Under the pieces are notes generated by a model that saw nothing but the letters and a program-made list of their open reading frames with translations, was not told where the DNA came from and did no database searches. From Dacryopinax spathularia (taxonomy: Eukaryota; Basidiomycota; Dacrymycetes; Dacrymycetales; Dacrymycetaceae): a stretch of DNA of 64,000 nt. Of the stretch, positions 43,247 to 56,103 are shown one piece after another. The first letter of the stretch is position 1. Every line of letters starts with the position of its first letter. The DNA is taken from positions 2,480,001 through 2,544,000 of the forward strand of contig JBBPFI010000003.1 in the NCBI GenBank assembly GCA_037974965.1, in the 5' to 3' direction. A program made the translations under genes and the position numbers.

Positions 43247-46200
43247 CTAGACATCAATGAAGATTTTCTGGACGCCCGTCCAGGGTCGACCGCTGAGACC
43301 CGCCTCCTCTCGCTCAGCCCAGTATTCAACGCGTCCGTCGCGTCGCTTGGGACGCCAAACGCGTTCGCCGCTGTCTTCGTCAATCTCGGCGGTGAACCAC
43401 CGCGGTTCGTGCGGCGGCAATTCGCCGCGTTCTCGCGCACGACGCGCAGCACGCTGGAACTCTTCTTGTTCCTGCTTTAGCGTATTCGCTTCTTCGTATC
43501 GCCCTTCCTCAAACGCTCTCTGATCAGGGCGAAGGCGGCAGTCTGTGATTGGCAGCCACTTTTTCAGCAGGTTGGGATCCTTGGGGAGATCATTCAAGGT
43601 GATCGCAAATGGCGTGAGGTTGAATGGTGCCGGCGGTTTGGGCGTGTTGCGCCAAAGCAGGAAGTAGGACGTGTTCTGGGATGACGGGGATGTGGGGCCG
43701 TGCACGCTCACGTCTGGCTCGAGCTCTCCACCCGAGTCGGCGTGGCGCATGACAAGCTGACTGCTCCACCTGCCCGCGATCTCCCATTCAAGCTGGCCAC
43801 GCGCATCGTACACCGCTCCCTTGATCTCGTACGCATCCTTCCCTCGCCATCCGCGAGGCTTGAACGTGAGGACGCACGTGTCCCCAGTGCGGTGGTTCAC
43901 GACCCTCAGGTCGCCGTAGTGATCGATCGTCGGACTGCCGAGAATGAACCCAGACACATTGGTGATGACTTTCTTCCAAGAATAATGCTCGATGAGCTTC
44001 TTCTGCCCGTTGACCTCCTCCACCGGATACCCAGCCGGGTTCTCAACCTTATCGGGCGAAAGCTTGAGATCGGCGAACGCGGCCCCGGTCGGACGAATCT
44101 CGAACGACTTTCCCCTGCATAGCAACGTATTCAGTACGCACATCCAGGGTCCTGCCAAACAAGGCAGTATACGAAGCCAACATACATGAACTTGTTCTTC
44201 GCATCGACTTCGCCATAGTAGAGCCAATCAGGCGCTTCGCAGTAACACGCCGATATGGGAGGATGGTGCGACACCTGCTCAGAAAAGTAGCGATACTGTT
44301 TGTCCAGCCGCGCGTACTCGAACGTCTCGCTCTAGACCCCGAGAAAAATTAATCAGTGACGCGTCGCTTAGCGCTTGGGGGCACGAGGTCACGTACGAGC
44401 ATAGGGTTGAATGGCTTTGCGATCCGGCCTATTGTGCTGGAGTAGTTGGAAGCTGCGAAGGCAGCGACAAAAGCGATGCGCTTGAGAGAATCTGATTCGC
44501 GCACAGCTGCGTCCACTGCGAGAAGCAAGAAAGCACGGATCAGCACATCCGATTCCTTATGCCAAAAGAAGGGAGAGAGGACGTACAGCACTCGGAATAC
44601 TCCATATCCTCCGCCATGCGCTGCAGCATGCTAGTAGGCTCATTAAAGAACACAGGGAAAGAGATCTTCGTCAGATCCTTCCCGATACTATTCTTGAGCA
44701 CAGCCCACAGACTAACAGGCGGCCGCTGGTCGTCGTCGATCGGCAGCTTCGTGCGCGGGTGTGCGTAGCCCGCATAGAGCGTCGGGTCGAGTAGAGCCGT
44801 ACTGGAGGTGTAGGACGGCGGGGAAGAGGGCTTGGCGAGTGGGGAGGGGAGCGTGAGGGGTAAGAGACCAGAATCGATCGCGTCGAAGAACTCGTCGTCG
44901 TCGTCGTCTTCGTCTTCCAAGCTAGCACTCTTGGGTGCGACAGCACCTATAGCAGTAGCAGGAGGTGAAGCGAACTCGCCAGCAGTAGCAGGCGACGCCA
45001 GATCCAGCGTAAGCTGGCCAGCCTCAGGCGGAGCAGGCAACTCCTTATCGACCATACTCGCCACTGTCGGGCTTGCGACTATCTCCCCACCTCCAGCACC
45101 AGCGCCGGTGTCGACGAGGCTAGCCCGGAGATTGCGCATACTCCGCAGCCTTCTGCCAGCAAGGACGAGCTCCCGCTCCATTCGCTCGCTTTCCCCCACG
45201 ACGCCGGCTAAGCTCTCTTCCCATAGCTTGCGCGCTTGGCGCTCGCGCTCCAGTTCAGAGAGGTAGTATTTCTCCCTTGTCCTCTGAGCAGTTTGCCACT
45301 CTTTCGCCAGCCCCTGCAGCGCGGCAAGAGCGGCGAGCAACGTCGCGCGCTGCTGTTGTTGCGCCTGCGCTGGCCCTGCTAGGGGGAGAGCGGCAAGAGC
45401 AGACCGGAGAGCGTCGAGTTGCGCGTTCAAGCTCTCAACTGTCAGCTCCCAATCCTCATTCGGCGGTCCTTTTTCTTCCTCATCTTCGTCCGCTTCGTCG
45501 TCGTCGTCGCCGGACCGGGAAACGTCCACTTCGCTCTCGCTTCCTGCTGGGACACCGCGTAGGCTGCCGCTCCCGCTCGGAGCTGTAAGTGCAATACTGG
45601 TGCCGCTGGCTGTACGGTGGACGTCCCCAGCTGTCCCCGCAGCCAGCCCCGAACCAGAACCGGAAGAGCCGGGAAGAACGGTAGTAGAGCCCGTCCGACT
45701 CCCACCAACCGACGAGCTTGGCGACCTTCCCAGTGCCTTCGACTTCCCGCCACTCGCACTTGCCACTGCGGGGCCGTCGGAGCCCGAGCCCGAGTGAGAG
45801 CGGGCCTTGCCGCTCATCCCGCTCAGCCTTGAGATAGACAGCGAGCGATGAAACCCTTTTCTTAGCACTTGCCCCGCACTCCCACTGTCTTCCGCTGCAC
45901 CGCCTGTCGTCACAGATGGCGCCAAAGAGGTAGGCCTTAGAGAGTTCCGCTTAGATTCGGCCGCTCGAGCAGCATAATACTCCACATTCCTCCTCAACGC
46001 CTGCGCCCACCTGCCCACCTCGCCCACATGTTCTCCTCTCAAGAACCACCTCTGCCCCCCTCCTCCTCCTTGGGCAGCAGAGGAAGAGGCAGATGCGGAC
46101 GCGGAGGTGGTGGATGGTGGACGGAGGATGAGCTCGAGCCGGAGTTTGTCGGAGGAGGAGGTTTTGAGCGTTAGGAGGGAGGTGTGGATCGACCCTCTGC

Positions 46201-47873
46201 AGGAGGTGGGGTAGTCTGCTTGGGTTCGGTAGTCTACCGTACAAATCACATCGCAATATTAGCACGGAATGTAGTGCGGAGGGAGAGGAAGGGGGGACGT
46301 ACAGGAAAGCGTGCCGTCCTGCAACACAAAATAGCGCTGCGACCAGCCCTTTGCCACATTCGCATATTTGCTCTAATCCCCGCATCATCAGCCTCTGCCA
46401 CACACCCACACCTTCTCAAGAGAAAGAAGAGCGAAGAAAGTAAGGACAAGGACGCACGAGATACCCTCTCAAATCCGGCGGCCTCCCCCCCTCCCCCCCT
46501 CCGTCAGGGGCAACAAGGCTCATATCCCGATTCGTATACTGTCTCAACAGCGCCCTCACACCTTCCCTCTCCCTCCCCGCCCCCCCGACGACATCTAACA
46601 CTCCCTTTCCCCGGCTGTCGCGGGCGAATATGTCCGCTCCTCGGGTGACGGAGAGCTCGATTATTTGGAGGTGGGAACGACGCGCTGCTTCGTGCAGGAT
46701 TGTTGTGCCCCTGTCGTTCGAGCTTTACATCAGCAACTTCTCGGACGGGGCGAGAGGAGAAGAGAGAGGATAGGGGGAGGAAGAAGGGGGACGTACGAGA
46801 TCTGCACAGTCAGATCCAGCTGTGCTGCTCGGGGAGACTTCAACAGCTGCACAAGCCCAGCCAGAGGCGGAGAATTCGGCGGCAACCGTAGATACTCATT
46901 CAGTAACGTGAGATACCGTTCGTTCAGGTCTTGGACCGAATCTAGCCCATTCCCTCTTATCAGCCTCTTTGCACAGGCGCGAGAGGAAGCGAGAGAGGGA
47001 GAGAGGGAGAGAAGGGGGGTGACGCACCAGAAAGGATCTTCCTTATTTTTTCGTTCGCCGCTATCTCTGGTACGGTCCGACCTTGGCCGTCTCGCAGTGT
47101 GTCGTCGATCTCTTCTTGCTCTAGCAGCAGTCGAAGGACGTCTTCTCTCCCCAATTGGGCTGCTAGATGAAGGGGAGTCGTCCGCTGTGCGCCTGAAGGT
47201 GGGTACAGAGCATTTGGGGAGATTTGGCGGTGCGAGAGGAGGAGGTTGATCGTCTGGCCTACTCGCACACTTCTCGTCAGCCGGCGAGCAGGAAGAGAGA
47301 AGGTGAAGGGACGTACATGAGGCAACCCTTATCGCCGTATGAAGGATATACGCTGCCCGCTCCTCGACGCTCTTCGGAACTCCAGCAGCAGCAGAACCAG
47401 GACGCTCACCCTCCCCACTAGGCCTTCCCTTCCCCAAAGAGGTGGACGACCCATTCTGCCCCGCCGTCGGCGGCCTCCCGCCAGAGGAGGAGCCAAGCCC
47501 GGAGGACGAAGACGGTGATGCGGATGTCGAGGCCCGGCGGGTCTGTTGTGCGAGTTTTGTGAGTTCTGTCAGGAATGGTTGGAGTCGGGCTGGGTCGCCT
47601 GTTCTTGTATCAGCGACGCTCCTGCTCACAAATTGGCGTAGGAGAGGGGAGAGGGATGAGGGAGAAGGGGTGGAGGGAGGAGGGAGAGCGCGAACCTGAT
47701 CTGAGAGCAGCAAGGAGGTTCAAATTCCATAGCGCGTCCGTCGCTTCCCCTTTACCGTGTCAGCACCTAAAGAGGAGAGTAGGGACAGGAGAGATGAGCG
47801 TACGTGGTTCCAGCTTGCTGAGCGTCGCCGTCGTTGAGGTCGATGCCGTTCGAGGTCGCGCAGGAGCTGCCAT
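43247..47873 (-). CDS. OSH1: Oxysterol-binding protein, OSH1/SWH1 type (ankyrin-PH-ORD)
   Basis: Eleven exons joining in frame to 1,298 residues: 47873-47804, 47749-47696, 47598-47317, 47258-47028, 46953-46797, 46710-46458, 46372-46303, 46233-44587, 44515-44397, 44331-44186, 44114-43247. It transfers sterols and phosphoinositides at ER contact sites. Ankyrin repeats (TPLHLAAQLGREDVLRLLLEQ; GTTILHEAARRSHLQIIEL) are followed by a PH domain at about 350-450 (GWSQRYFVLQDGTLSYY ... RWAQALRRNV). A long Ser/Gly/acidic linker with EFFDAID (an FFAT-like, VAP-binding motif) comes next, then the ORD with the signature EQVSHHPPISA, and HYGDLRVVN, KPRGW and WLPITDCRLRPDQRAFEEG. The start at 47873 was chosen because exon 1 joins in frame to DALWNLNLLAALRSGD. 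Its introns show donor-adjacent pyrimidine tracts. Confidence 0.93.
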
Positions 47874-48609
47874 CGCACACTTGCTTAGTCCAGTATAGAG
47901 AGAAAGGCAATGAGCAGCCGGTGATGAGGAGGTGTGTATGCTGCAAGGTGCGAGCCTGCCTGTTTGCAGCCTTGTAGGCGCTCGAAGATTGGGGATTGTA
48001 CAGTGTATGGTGCACGTTGACAGCGCAGTGCCCATACAAACGCGCGTCGGAGGCGAACAAAGGTCCGGGCTTTTCACATGCAACTGACGCCACGCGGGGT
48101 CGCCGCCACCAGATACTGTTTTCCTGGTGATGGTGACGGAGCAGGCGGCTACTGCAGGGAAGATGCGTTCACGGGTATCGATCCATTCACTGCGTACATC
48201 CCCAATCCTTGTTGAAGGACTCGAGAAAGGGGGTAAATCGTACTTCTACAATTCTCATGCAACATCGTTCTCTGAACAAAAAAAAAAGGAGGAAAGAGGA
48301 ATGAAAGAGGAAAGTGAACAACAAGGGCAGTGTACTTGATGATGAACAAAGTGATGAGGAAACTGAGAATCATGGATCGGGTATTGGGCGTATATGTACA
48401 CTCCACTGACTTACCGTTCGTAGCGGGGTTCTTGCCCTGAACGAGCCTCCCTGTGTATCTCCCGCTTGCGTGACGGGCAGCCTTCACTCAATGCCCCTGC
48501 TTGATGCTTGACACCGCGAATCCCCTCCATGTTGCGCACGTATCGTCGTTTCTGGAGCATCGTCATGACTGCAGGGCCCATAGCCCAGCAGGAGAAGGAG
48601 AGGTTCGCG
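47874..48609. other. Spacer between ATG4 3' end and OSH1 promoter
   Basis: Contains a short A-run (48279-48289) and the 5' flank of OSH1. No gene recognised. Confidence 0.5.
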
Positions 48610-51600
48610 CTAACCAACCTCAACCTCCTCCCACTGACTCTCCGCCCTCCCCCTACTCGGCCTCTCCACCCTCTCCCGCCCCATCCCCCCAGCTCTCGCA
48701 CCCCCACCCGTGACCGACACAGCCCCATTCGTCTTCCCTCCCCTCCCTGCACCCGTAGCGGCGGACGCACGAGGCGTATCAAACTCCATCGACATGTTCA
48801 ACTCCTCCGGAGGGGACATCTCTCCTTCTGCTGGCTCGTGCCTCGTCTGCTGATGGGTTGTGGAAGGTTGGGGGAGACGCTGGGGCGGTTTGGAGCGGGT
48901 TGGGTTGTCAGGGGCAGTAGGAGCCGTGGCGGAGGGCTTGGAAGTGTGCGATTTGTGCGGCTGGGGATGGGAATGGGAATGACTGTGATGATGCCTCGTT
49001 TGTGCTGGGGGCGAGATGGCGCTCACTCGTTCTCTGTGCTGCTCTCTGTGCTGCTCTGCTGCCGGCTGCTGCCTGGCGTTGCGGTCTTTCGACGGTGCTC
49101 TGGGCTTCGGCTCCGGCTGGCTGGAGGGTGCAGTCTTCTGCGCAAGGGGAGGAACGAGCGTCTTTGCCGTCTCCCTCTCCCTCTCCCTTTCCGACTGCGC
49201 AGCGCCAGCAGCACCAAAGCTCGTCCTCCTTGTCCCCGAGGGCGAAGGGTTCGGATCCAGCGGAAACGGAACCAGCACAGGCGTCTCGGCCCGTTCGTTA
49301 CCCGTTGAGTTCGAGCTGCTCGTCGTCGTACTGCTCGTCGCTGCTGAGCTCCGTAGCCCGGGAGTCTGTTCCCATTCTTCGTCTAGCTCTGCATCTGCGT
49401 CTGCCGAGGTGGGGGACTGGACCTCTTCGTCTTGGCCTTCGTTCCCGATGAGGACTACTCCGCCCGAAGAAGATGGTTGTGGCATACGAGCATGTTGCGC
49501 TACTGTTGGAGTGGGCAGTTCACGATCCTCAGGTTCGGGCGAGGGCTCGTCGAACTCGTGGTCTACGCTCATCGAGTCACTCGAGATGCTCTCCATCCCG
49601 ATATCGCTCATGTCGTCCGCGTCTTGCATTTCCCACGCTGCGGGTGCGTCGGCGATGGTGAAGATCGGCGCTTTCCCGTTCGCTTTTGCGAGCGCGTCCA
49701 CGCGGGAGCGAAGGTCGCGCCATTCTTCTAGGTTGCGCACGATGAAGGCGCAGAGCATGGAGGGGTCCATACCGGAGATATGCATCTTCCGCACTTTGTC
49801 GCAGTGGAAGGTCTTCATTTCGGCATGGGAGAACTGGAGAGTTGGGTCGTATGGCTGGGAAGGATCGGTTTGGACACGCAGGGGAACGGCAGGGCGCGTG
49901 CTATGTGGGTCGAGATAAAAGCTGTGTACATGTCAATATCGCGAGTCATGTGCACAGAGCATACACGTACAGATGATCGCCCTGAGTACCCACAAAGTAA
50001 TAGCTGCTGCTCGGCCTGCCACCGGCGATGCCGACCGTTTGTGGGAAGGTGAAGAGTGCCTTGATGCTGTCATAATACGTAGGGGTGACTCCGTCCAGAC
50101 CGAGGCGCAATCCAATCAATATGAGCACCGCGCGATCGCCCCATTCTTCTTTCATCCGATTAGCCCGTTCTCGCGCATCACGATCGCGTGCATTCGACGA
50201 GCTAGACGTCGAGGGAGTGAGCGTTGGCGTATGAGATGCTGTGAAGACAGCTGTCTCGTGTATGATCTGGTCTGGCGGGACGACAACCCCGAGTCCACAG
50301 GACGGGAAGGCATTCACCAATTTCCTAATATCATGTCAGAGTTTATCGGGCGCAAATAGGTTAGGATACTCACTTTATGCTGCCTGCGGCAATACTCGGG
50401 CCAAACCAATGCCCCACATCCCTCCCCATTTCGGCTCCCGCTAGCGCAAGTCGATGCACCGAGAAGGGACATAGGACGCTCGGGTCGTCCAAGAACCATA
50501 CCAATATCCTGACGTATGCCTCAAAGCGTTTCCGGTCGGTTTCCGGAGGTGGTAGGCTGGGTACAGGATAGTTGTTGACTTGAAGAGGAGGCGGTGGTAG
50601 GGGGGGAATGTGCAGTGAGATCAATGCGTTGGCTAGGACCATCTGCCCTGTTCGGAGCATGCAGCCCCAGCCAGTATCGGAAGTCAGCTCGGATCGGCCA
50701 GGGACCCAGGCCAGCCAGCGCCTGTTGGGAGACTCAGGTGCGGCAGGTGCAGTGGAAGGCGGAGATAGAACGGGAAGAGGGGTAGGGGGATCGATCGCAC
50801 TGGGAGGTGGTAGAGGTGGATGCGAAGGTGGAATGGGCTTGAAGTGGGATCGGTAGGTGAGATAGATGAGGGAGGCGAAGGAGGCATGGAATGACGGAGG
50901 CCAAGGCGGCTGCTGAGCTGCTGGTTGTGCAGCACCAACAGAGCTTGGCGCAGCATACAAGCCGGAGTTCGAGTTTGTGGAGGAGAGGGAGTTATGTGAG
51001 GCGTGAGTGAGATTAGTGATATCTCGCTGAGGGGAGTTGGGGATGGGTATTGGCGTGGCGTGGGATTGTACAGGAGATTGTGAGGGCGATCGATCAGGCG
51101 TATGGATATCGCCATTGGTCGTCCAACCTGGGTACTGAGTGCCAAGCAGCCAAATTGGCATCTCGCTTCGGTCCGGGTTGGCATCACTGTCGAAGACATA
51201 CCGGATCGCTCGCTCGATCGCTCCAGGAGCTTTGCCTGCCGAACCTTTCATAAATCCGGAGTGACGCTGGTTGCCCACAGCTGAGCTCGCTGCGGATTCA
51301 GGTTGTGAAGAGGATGGAGACGGCGCAGGGTAGCTACTCGGACCAGGCCCAGGATATGATGACTGGGAGGAGAGCGATTGGGCGCTGGTGTTCGGGGAAG
51401 GCGGCGTGAAGTGAGCCCCAAGCCACCCGGTGAAACGACCCGGTATGTCTGACAACCGATGGTGCAGCGCAGTCGAAGTGGAGATTATGCTGGCATTAGA
51501 GGGGAGAACTCCGCCAGCTGCGGCTGATGGGATGCCTGGGTCGAAGGAGGAGGGTGGCCTTGTAGACTGAAAGGAGTTGCGGGTACGATGACCAAAGATC

Positions 51601-52013
51601 TGCCCCGACTGTGGTGAAGTCGGGGTAGTCATGATCATTGGTGGGGATGACGAAGGGCTGGATCCAGACGGAGGAGGAGACGGCCCGTTCAGCGTCTCCC
51701 TGTCAGACGAAGCCGACGTCTTCGACTCGCTGTCCGAACCCCGCCCAAGCAGCCTCGAGCGCTTCTTCGTCAGCCCTCGACCGAGCTTCTTAGGCAGCCC
51801 GCTCCGAATCCCCGTCCCAGAGCCTTGAGATGCCGCATCGTTCGCCGTCGACGCACCAGGGGACAAAGCAACCGCTGGTATACTTGGGTCCAGATAGGTG
51901 GAAGTGGACCGTGACCTGTCACGACCTTGCTGGTTGCGTATGAATCTTGGTAGTTTGGTGTTAGGCTGCGAGGTCGACGAAGGAGGAGGTGGAGGAGGAG
52001 ACGAGGACGACAT
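48610..52013 (-). CDS. ATG4: Autophagy cysteine protease ATG4
   Basis: Three exons: 52013-50374, 50324-49971, 49921-48610; 1,101 residues. It cuts the C-terminus of Atg8 and later releases Atg8 from lipid. Catalytic Cys at about residue 451 in [13 protein letters not shown]. The Asp-Pro-His site (about 669-671) follows the second intron in [11 protein letters not shown]. Other family blocks are [38 protein letters not shown] and [15 protein letters not shown]. The yeast enzyme is about 500 residues; here a 380-residue Ser/Pro-rich N-region and a roughly 360-residue acidic, Ser-rich C-tail with a His/Ser stretch ([12 protein letters not shown]) flank the core, as in other basidiomycetes. The tail probably carries regulatory phosphosites. 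Confidence 0.94.
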
Positions 52014-52970
52014 GTATAGCAGATGATATATGCGTCCTCCTCGTCGTTTGTTGCTGCCAACAACGATGAGCTCGCTGTCGTCGACAGTGAGGGGCGCTGT
52101 GGTGGGATGACCGAGGCGCGGTTCGATGACGGGGAAGCCGCCGCGTTTGCTTCCGCCTAAGTATGTGATACCGCACCTTCGTTTCCTACCGTAGCTGAAC
52201 GGGGTTCGTCGTTACTTCTATCTCCCTTCAATTTGCAGGCTATCGTCCCAGCTATAGCGAATATTCGAATAAGTCCTTAGGATAAGTCGCTGCAAGACCG
52301 CAGGGGTGACATAGCACTAGTCACCTTTGCAGCTCTAAGGCGCCCCTATCGGCTGCGCCTGACGCGTCCATCCTGTTCGCTGATTCTGCCGGTTGGACAA
52401 TCGGTTGCATTCGGCATTCTCCGCTGGGATCGCTTTTCAATACCGCAACACTTTGACTTTGCACCTTGGTCACCTGGTTTCCCCAGGGAAATTTGCGTAC
52501 GGACAACCCGGTCGTTGTTCCGTGATTCTTGCAACTGGATTCCGAAAAAGGGCTGCTGTACCTGAATACCCGGCTTCTCCAGCGCCTGGGACTCTGAGAC
52601 CCTTCGCAGGGAGAAGCACCCCTGGAAGACTGTCGTGCTCCAGACTCGCCGCATTCCGATTACAACTCGGGACCCCGTTTCCACACTCTCTGCCAACATT
52701 TCGCCGAAATGGTAAATAAAGTAGGTTTTATAACCCTGCCGTTTCTTTGCTCAGTGATTCAACGATCCGGTGGAATATTCAAGCACCATTCCCGCTCCTT
52801 CCGCTGGAGGTTTACGTACGGCTCGCCGGCTTGATTCCTCGGTGAAGTGCTCAGTCCCGGAGGGTGCTCCGGGCATAAATGGAGCGCCTTATCATCGCTG
52901 CAGGAGCCCAAGCCAACATCCCTACACATCCCCAACCTGCATATTCGCTCCAAGAACGTTTCTCCTGAAG
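52014..52970. other. Spacer between ATG4 and DUF7770-like copy A
   Basis: Divergent promoter region of ATG4 and copy A. A small TATA-like AATAAAGTAGGTTTTATAA lies near 52714-52732. No gene recognised. Confidence 0.45.
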
Positions 52971-53588
52971 ATGGTCGGTCCTACAATCCTCCCACCCGAC
53001 GATGTTGCTCTGTTGGTGACAGCAGAGATCGATCCGCACCTCAGCAAGCAAATCGCATCCTTTGTCTGCCTTCTCGAGTATAACCTTGGGGGTCTTACGA
53101 GGAATGAGCAACTCAATCGATGGGTTCTGGTCGCGATCTGCGAGGACGGGACCCACATTCGTTTCAGCTTCGGTTACACGCCCCCAACTTGCGTCCAGTT
53201 CGATCCTGAAGAAGAAGATCCACTCCCTTTTGGCACGATCCTCGTAACGGTCATGTCGCGGCCGCTGGATTCCCACCCTCCCGCCCTCCCCGCCAATACA
53301 CAGATTTTCTGCAAATTCGAATTGCAGAACGAGATGACCGTCGCGGCGTTCCTCTTTTATCTACGACATAACAACCTACACCGTTATCGTTTCACTCGCG
53401 ACAGACGTGGTCGTATTCGAGGTCACCGGTACTGGCTGCATGCTATCGTCGCTGAGCTTGAGGATTCAGGCTACATCTACGAAAACGCACAGCTGGATGC
53501 CAAGTGCGTTCTACAGTTCATATGGTGGCAAGGGAGACGGCTGCTTCCAGTGAAACCCCTAGTCGCTGGTCATTTCCTGGGCTGGTAA
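52971..53588 (+). CDS. DUF7770-like protein, copy A
   Basis: Single exon, 205 residues, ATG at 52971. It shares a block order with two other genes in this cluster: N-R-W-V-L-V strand, a variable middle, TVAAFLFYLRHNNLHRYRF, then GRIRGHRYWLHAIVAELEDSGYI, and LVAGHF near the end. I match this pattern to DUF7770, a fungal family of unknown function; the match is from memory of the family profile, so it is tentative. The internal relationship of the three copies is what the sequence itself shows. It ends in a Trp-rich segment (FIWWQGRR). Confidence 0.65.
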   Translation: MVGPTILPPDDVALLVTAEIDPHLSKQIASFVCLLEYNLGGLTRNEQLNRWVLVAICEDGTHIRFSFGYTPPTCVQFDPEEEDPLPFGTILVTVMSRPLDSHPPALPANTQIFCKFELQNEMTVAAFLFYLRHNNLHRYRFTRDRRGRIRGHRYWLHAIVAELEDSGYIYENAQLDAKCVLQFIWWQGRRLLPVKPLVAGHFLGW

Positions 53589-54015
53589 CTTCTGCTTTGT
53601 GTCCTTCCTAGCGTTCGAATGCTCATTGTGGTTCCAGATGAATGGCAGGAGTATTCGGGCTTGCTGGGGAGTTAGTAGGCTCTCATGTCGCTGCGACGCG
53701 TGAAGCTACTACCTTCTAGTTCACAATGAGTTGAAGAGACATCATGATTTCCTTGCCGTCACCTTTAGCCTACATAGCAATGTCGTGTATGAGACTGTAG
53801 CTAAGCCAAATGGGCTTAGAAGGAAATAACAACATTGGTTCGGTGAACGATGAGTGAATGAAATGTTCCACGAAAGACAAACGCGTGACCGGACGCGTCG
53901 ACGTTGGACCCCTTTACATTGCATAAGGGACGCGTCGTGGTTGAGGTGTGACTGTGCCCTACGCCATCAGAACCACAGTAGCAACGCCGGTTGGAGATAT
54001 TCACCATCCTTTGGT

Positions 54016-55674
54016 ATGCCTGTGCCCACCAACAGAAGATACCCGCCTATTGCAGGCTACGAGCTGGGAAGTGTGATTGCTGGAGGCGGGTTTTCATGGT
54101 ATGTCATCCTAGTTATGCAAGTCGCGTACCTCTCTGCTGATACGGCATACATTCCAGTGTATTCCGAGCCACAAATGCGGAACTCCGCGCATCAGCAGCT
54201 TGCAAGGTCGTCCTCATTACAACGCAGACTACACCGCAACAGCGAAAGGAGCTCGAGAAAGAGATCAAGGTCCACTCTATACTGAAGCATGAGAACGTGC
54301 TCGAGTTCTTGGCCGCTAGCGTTGTGGAGGAGAATGGAAAGACACGATGGGTACCGGGGTATTACATGTTGATGGAGCTTGCTGCTGGTGGAGATCTCTT
54401 CGATAAGATTGGTGCGTGAGTTGAGCGATCAGGACAAAACAGCCATTGACTTCTCGTGCAGCACCTGAAGTCGGAATCGAGCACGATATGGCGCAGCACT
54501 ACTTCAATGAGCTCGTCTCGGGGTTATCGTTCATCCACTCTCAAGGAATATGTCATCGAGACCTCAAGCCCGAGAACCTGTTACTATCAGGAGCGGGAGT
54601 GTTGAAGGTTGCTGACTTCGGGTTATGTGCGGTGTGGAGACACAAGGGACAGGAGCGAAAACTAGCAGAGAGATGCGGCAGCTTGCCGTACGTCGCTCCG
54701 GAGGTGCGCGTTGACAGTTCCAAACATTCTTCAAAGTCTGATTCAGGTACAGCTTAGTTTACCTGATCCATATCGCGCCGAGCCGGTCGATGTATGGGGT
54801 GCAGGTGTGGTCCTTTTCACACTTCTGTTCGGCAGCACTCCGTGGGACGAGCCAACTATGCACAGCCCAGAATTCGCGGCATTCACGACGGGCGAGATCC
54901 TCAGCCAGGACCCATGGAATCGGATAAGCGGAGATGTGCTAGGTAAGCCTGACTTCGTTTTGGTTTGTAGCGCGAGATTGATCAGTATCCATCAGATTTG
55001 CTGCTTGGAATCTTGACTATCGACCCCAATCGGCGGCTAACACTGCCTCAAGTGCGAGCTCATCCTTGGTGCAACAGACCAAGCCAAGTTCCTCATCTCG
55101 GACCGACTGCTCTCGCTCAGCGTTTGACTCGGGGACTTCAAATGAACGGCGATATGGCGCTCGCAGAACCTGAGATGCAGGCTGAGGACGTGGATATGGA
55201 TGAGGAAGACGGCGGTTTCGCCATGGGCGGTGCGAAGAGTCAATTCACGCAGAGTTTGATGCTTTTCGTATGTCTTCTACCATATTCTGTTGTTCCATGC
55301 TGACATCGTTATAGTCGCAAACCCAATCCGGCATGAAATACACCCCCAACCTAACAAGATTCTACGCCTCTATCTCCCCTTCCCAGCTGCTTACTCTAAT
55401 TGCACAATACCTCGTCTCAATCGGCCAGCAAGTATCAGAAGATGTGCACGAGGACAAGCGGACATCAGGGGTAAGCATCATGATCCGAGGGAAGGACGCG
55501 CGAGGGCTCGTTATGGCAGGATGGGTCGAGGTTGAGGAGTTCATCAGGGACGGTATGAGGGGCAGTCGGTGCGTGTTCCGACGCGATAAGGGTAACCCCC
55601 TGAGCTGGAGAACCCTTTGGAAGAGCGTGGTGAACTGCCCAACGGTAGAACCGCACGTGCTCAAAAGACGTTGA
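54016..55674 (+). CDS. CHK1: Checkpoint kinase CHK1
   Basis: Six exons: 54016-54098, 54158-54411, 54462-54703, 54747-54942, 54996-55267, 55315-55674; 468 residues. This is a DNA-damage checkpoint Ser/Thr kinase. Glycine loop SVIAGGGFSCV spans the first intron, with catalytic Lys in SAACKVVLI, HRDLKPENLLLS, DFGLCAVW, CGSLPYVAPE and the CHK1-typical YRAEPVDVWGAGVVLFTLLFGSTPWDEP. The C-terminal KA1-like region (SQTQSGMKYTPNLTRFYASISP ... SRCVFRRDKGNPLSWRTLWKSV) marks CHK1 rather than other CAMK kinases. The SQ and TQ pairs (KSQFTQS, FSQTQSG) are plausible ATR/Mec1-type target sites. It sits between DUF7770-like copies A and B. Confidence 0.93.
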
Positions 55675-56103
55675 AGTCAAACCGCTTGTTATCCTATCCC
55701 GTGTTTGCACTTTGTTTTCTTCGTATTCTTGTTTGAATATAATCGTATTTGGCCCAAGCGTGTTACAGTTCTCTGCTTTGAATAACATAAACCAGGTGGT
55801 CGCGACTGGCAATCCACGCGCGGGTCACAAGGGATACAACAACAATAATGATCAATTAATGCCCGTGAATCGGTGTCCCAGCACCACGGCCCAATCGATA
55901 GCTACGGTAGCAAACAGCATATAGCAGACTAGCAAGACAACAAGACGAACTCGAACCAGATTAGATGCAGCGACTAGCGCTGCAAAACAGATTACAGTAC
56001 CGTCCGATCCGGCGCAGCCTGGATAACATGACAAGAACAAGTCCGTGTGTGTGAGCGCATGGAACGAGAAAGACGAGTCCATGGAAGGCTTGTTGCGAGA
56101 GTT
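55675..56103. other. Convergent 3' spacer of CHK1 and DUF7770-like copy B
   Basis: 429 bp, AT-richer, no open frame of note. Confidence 0.5.
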
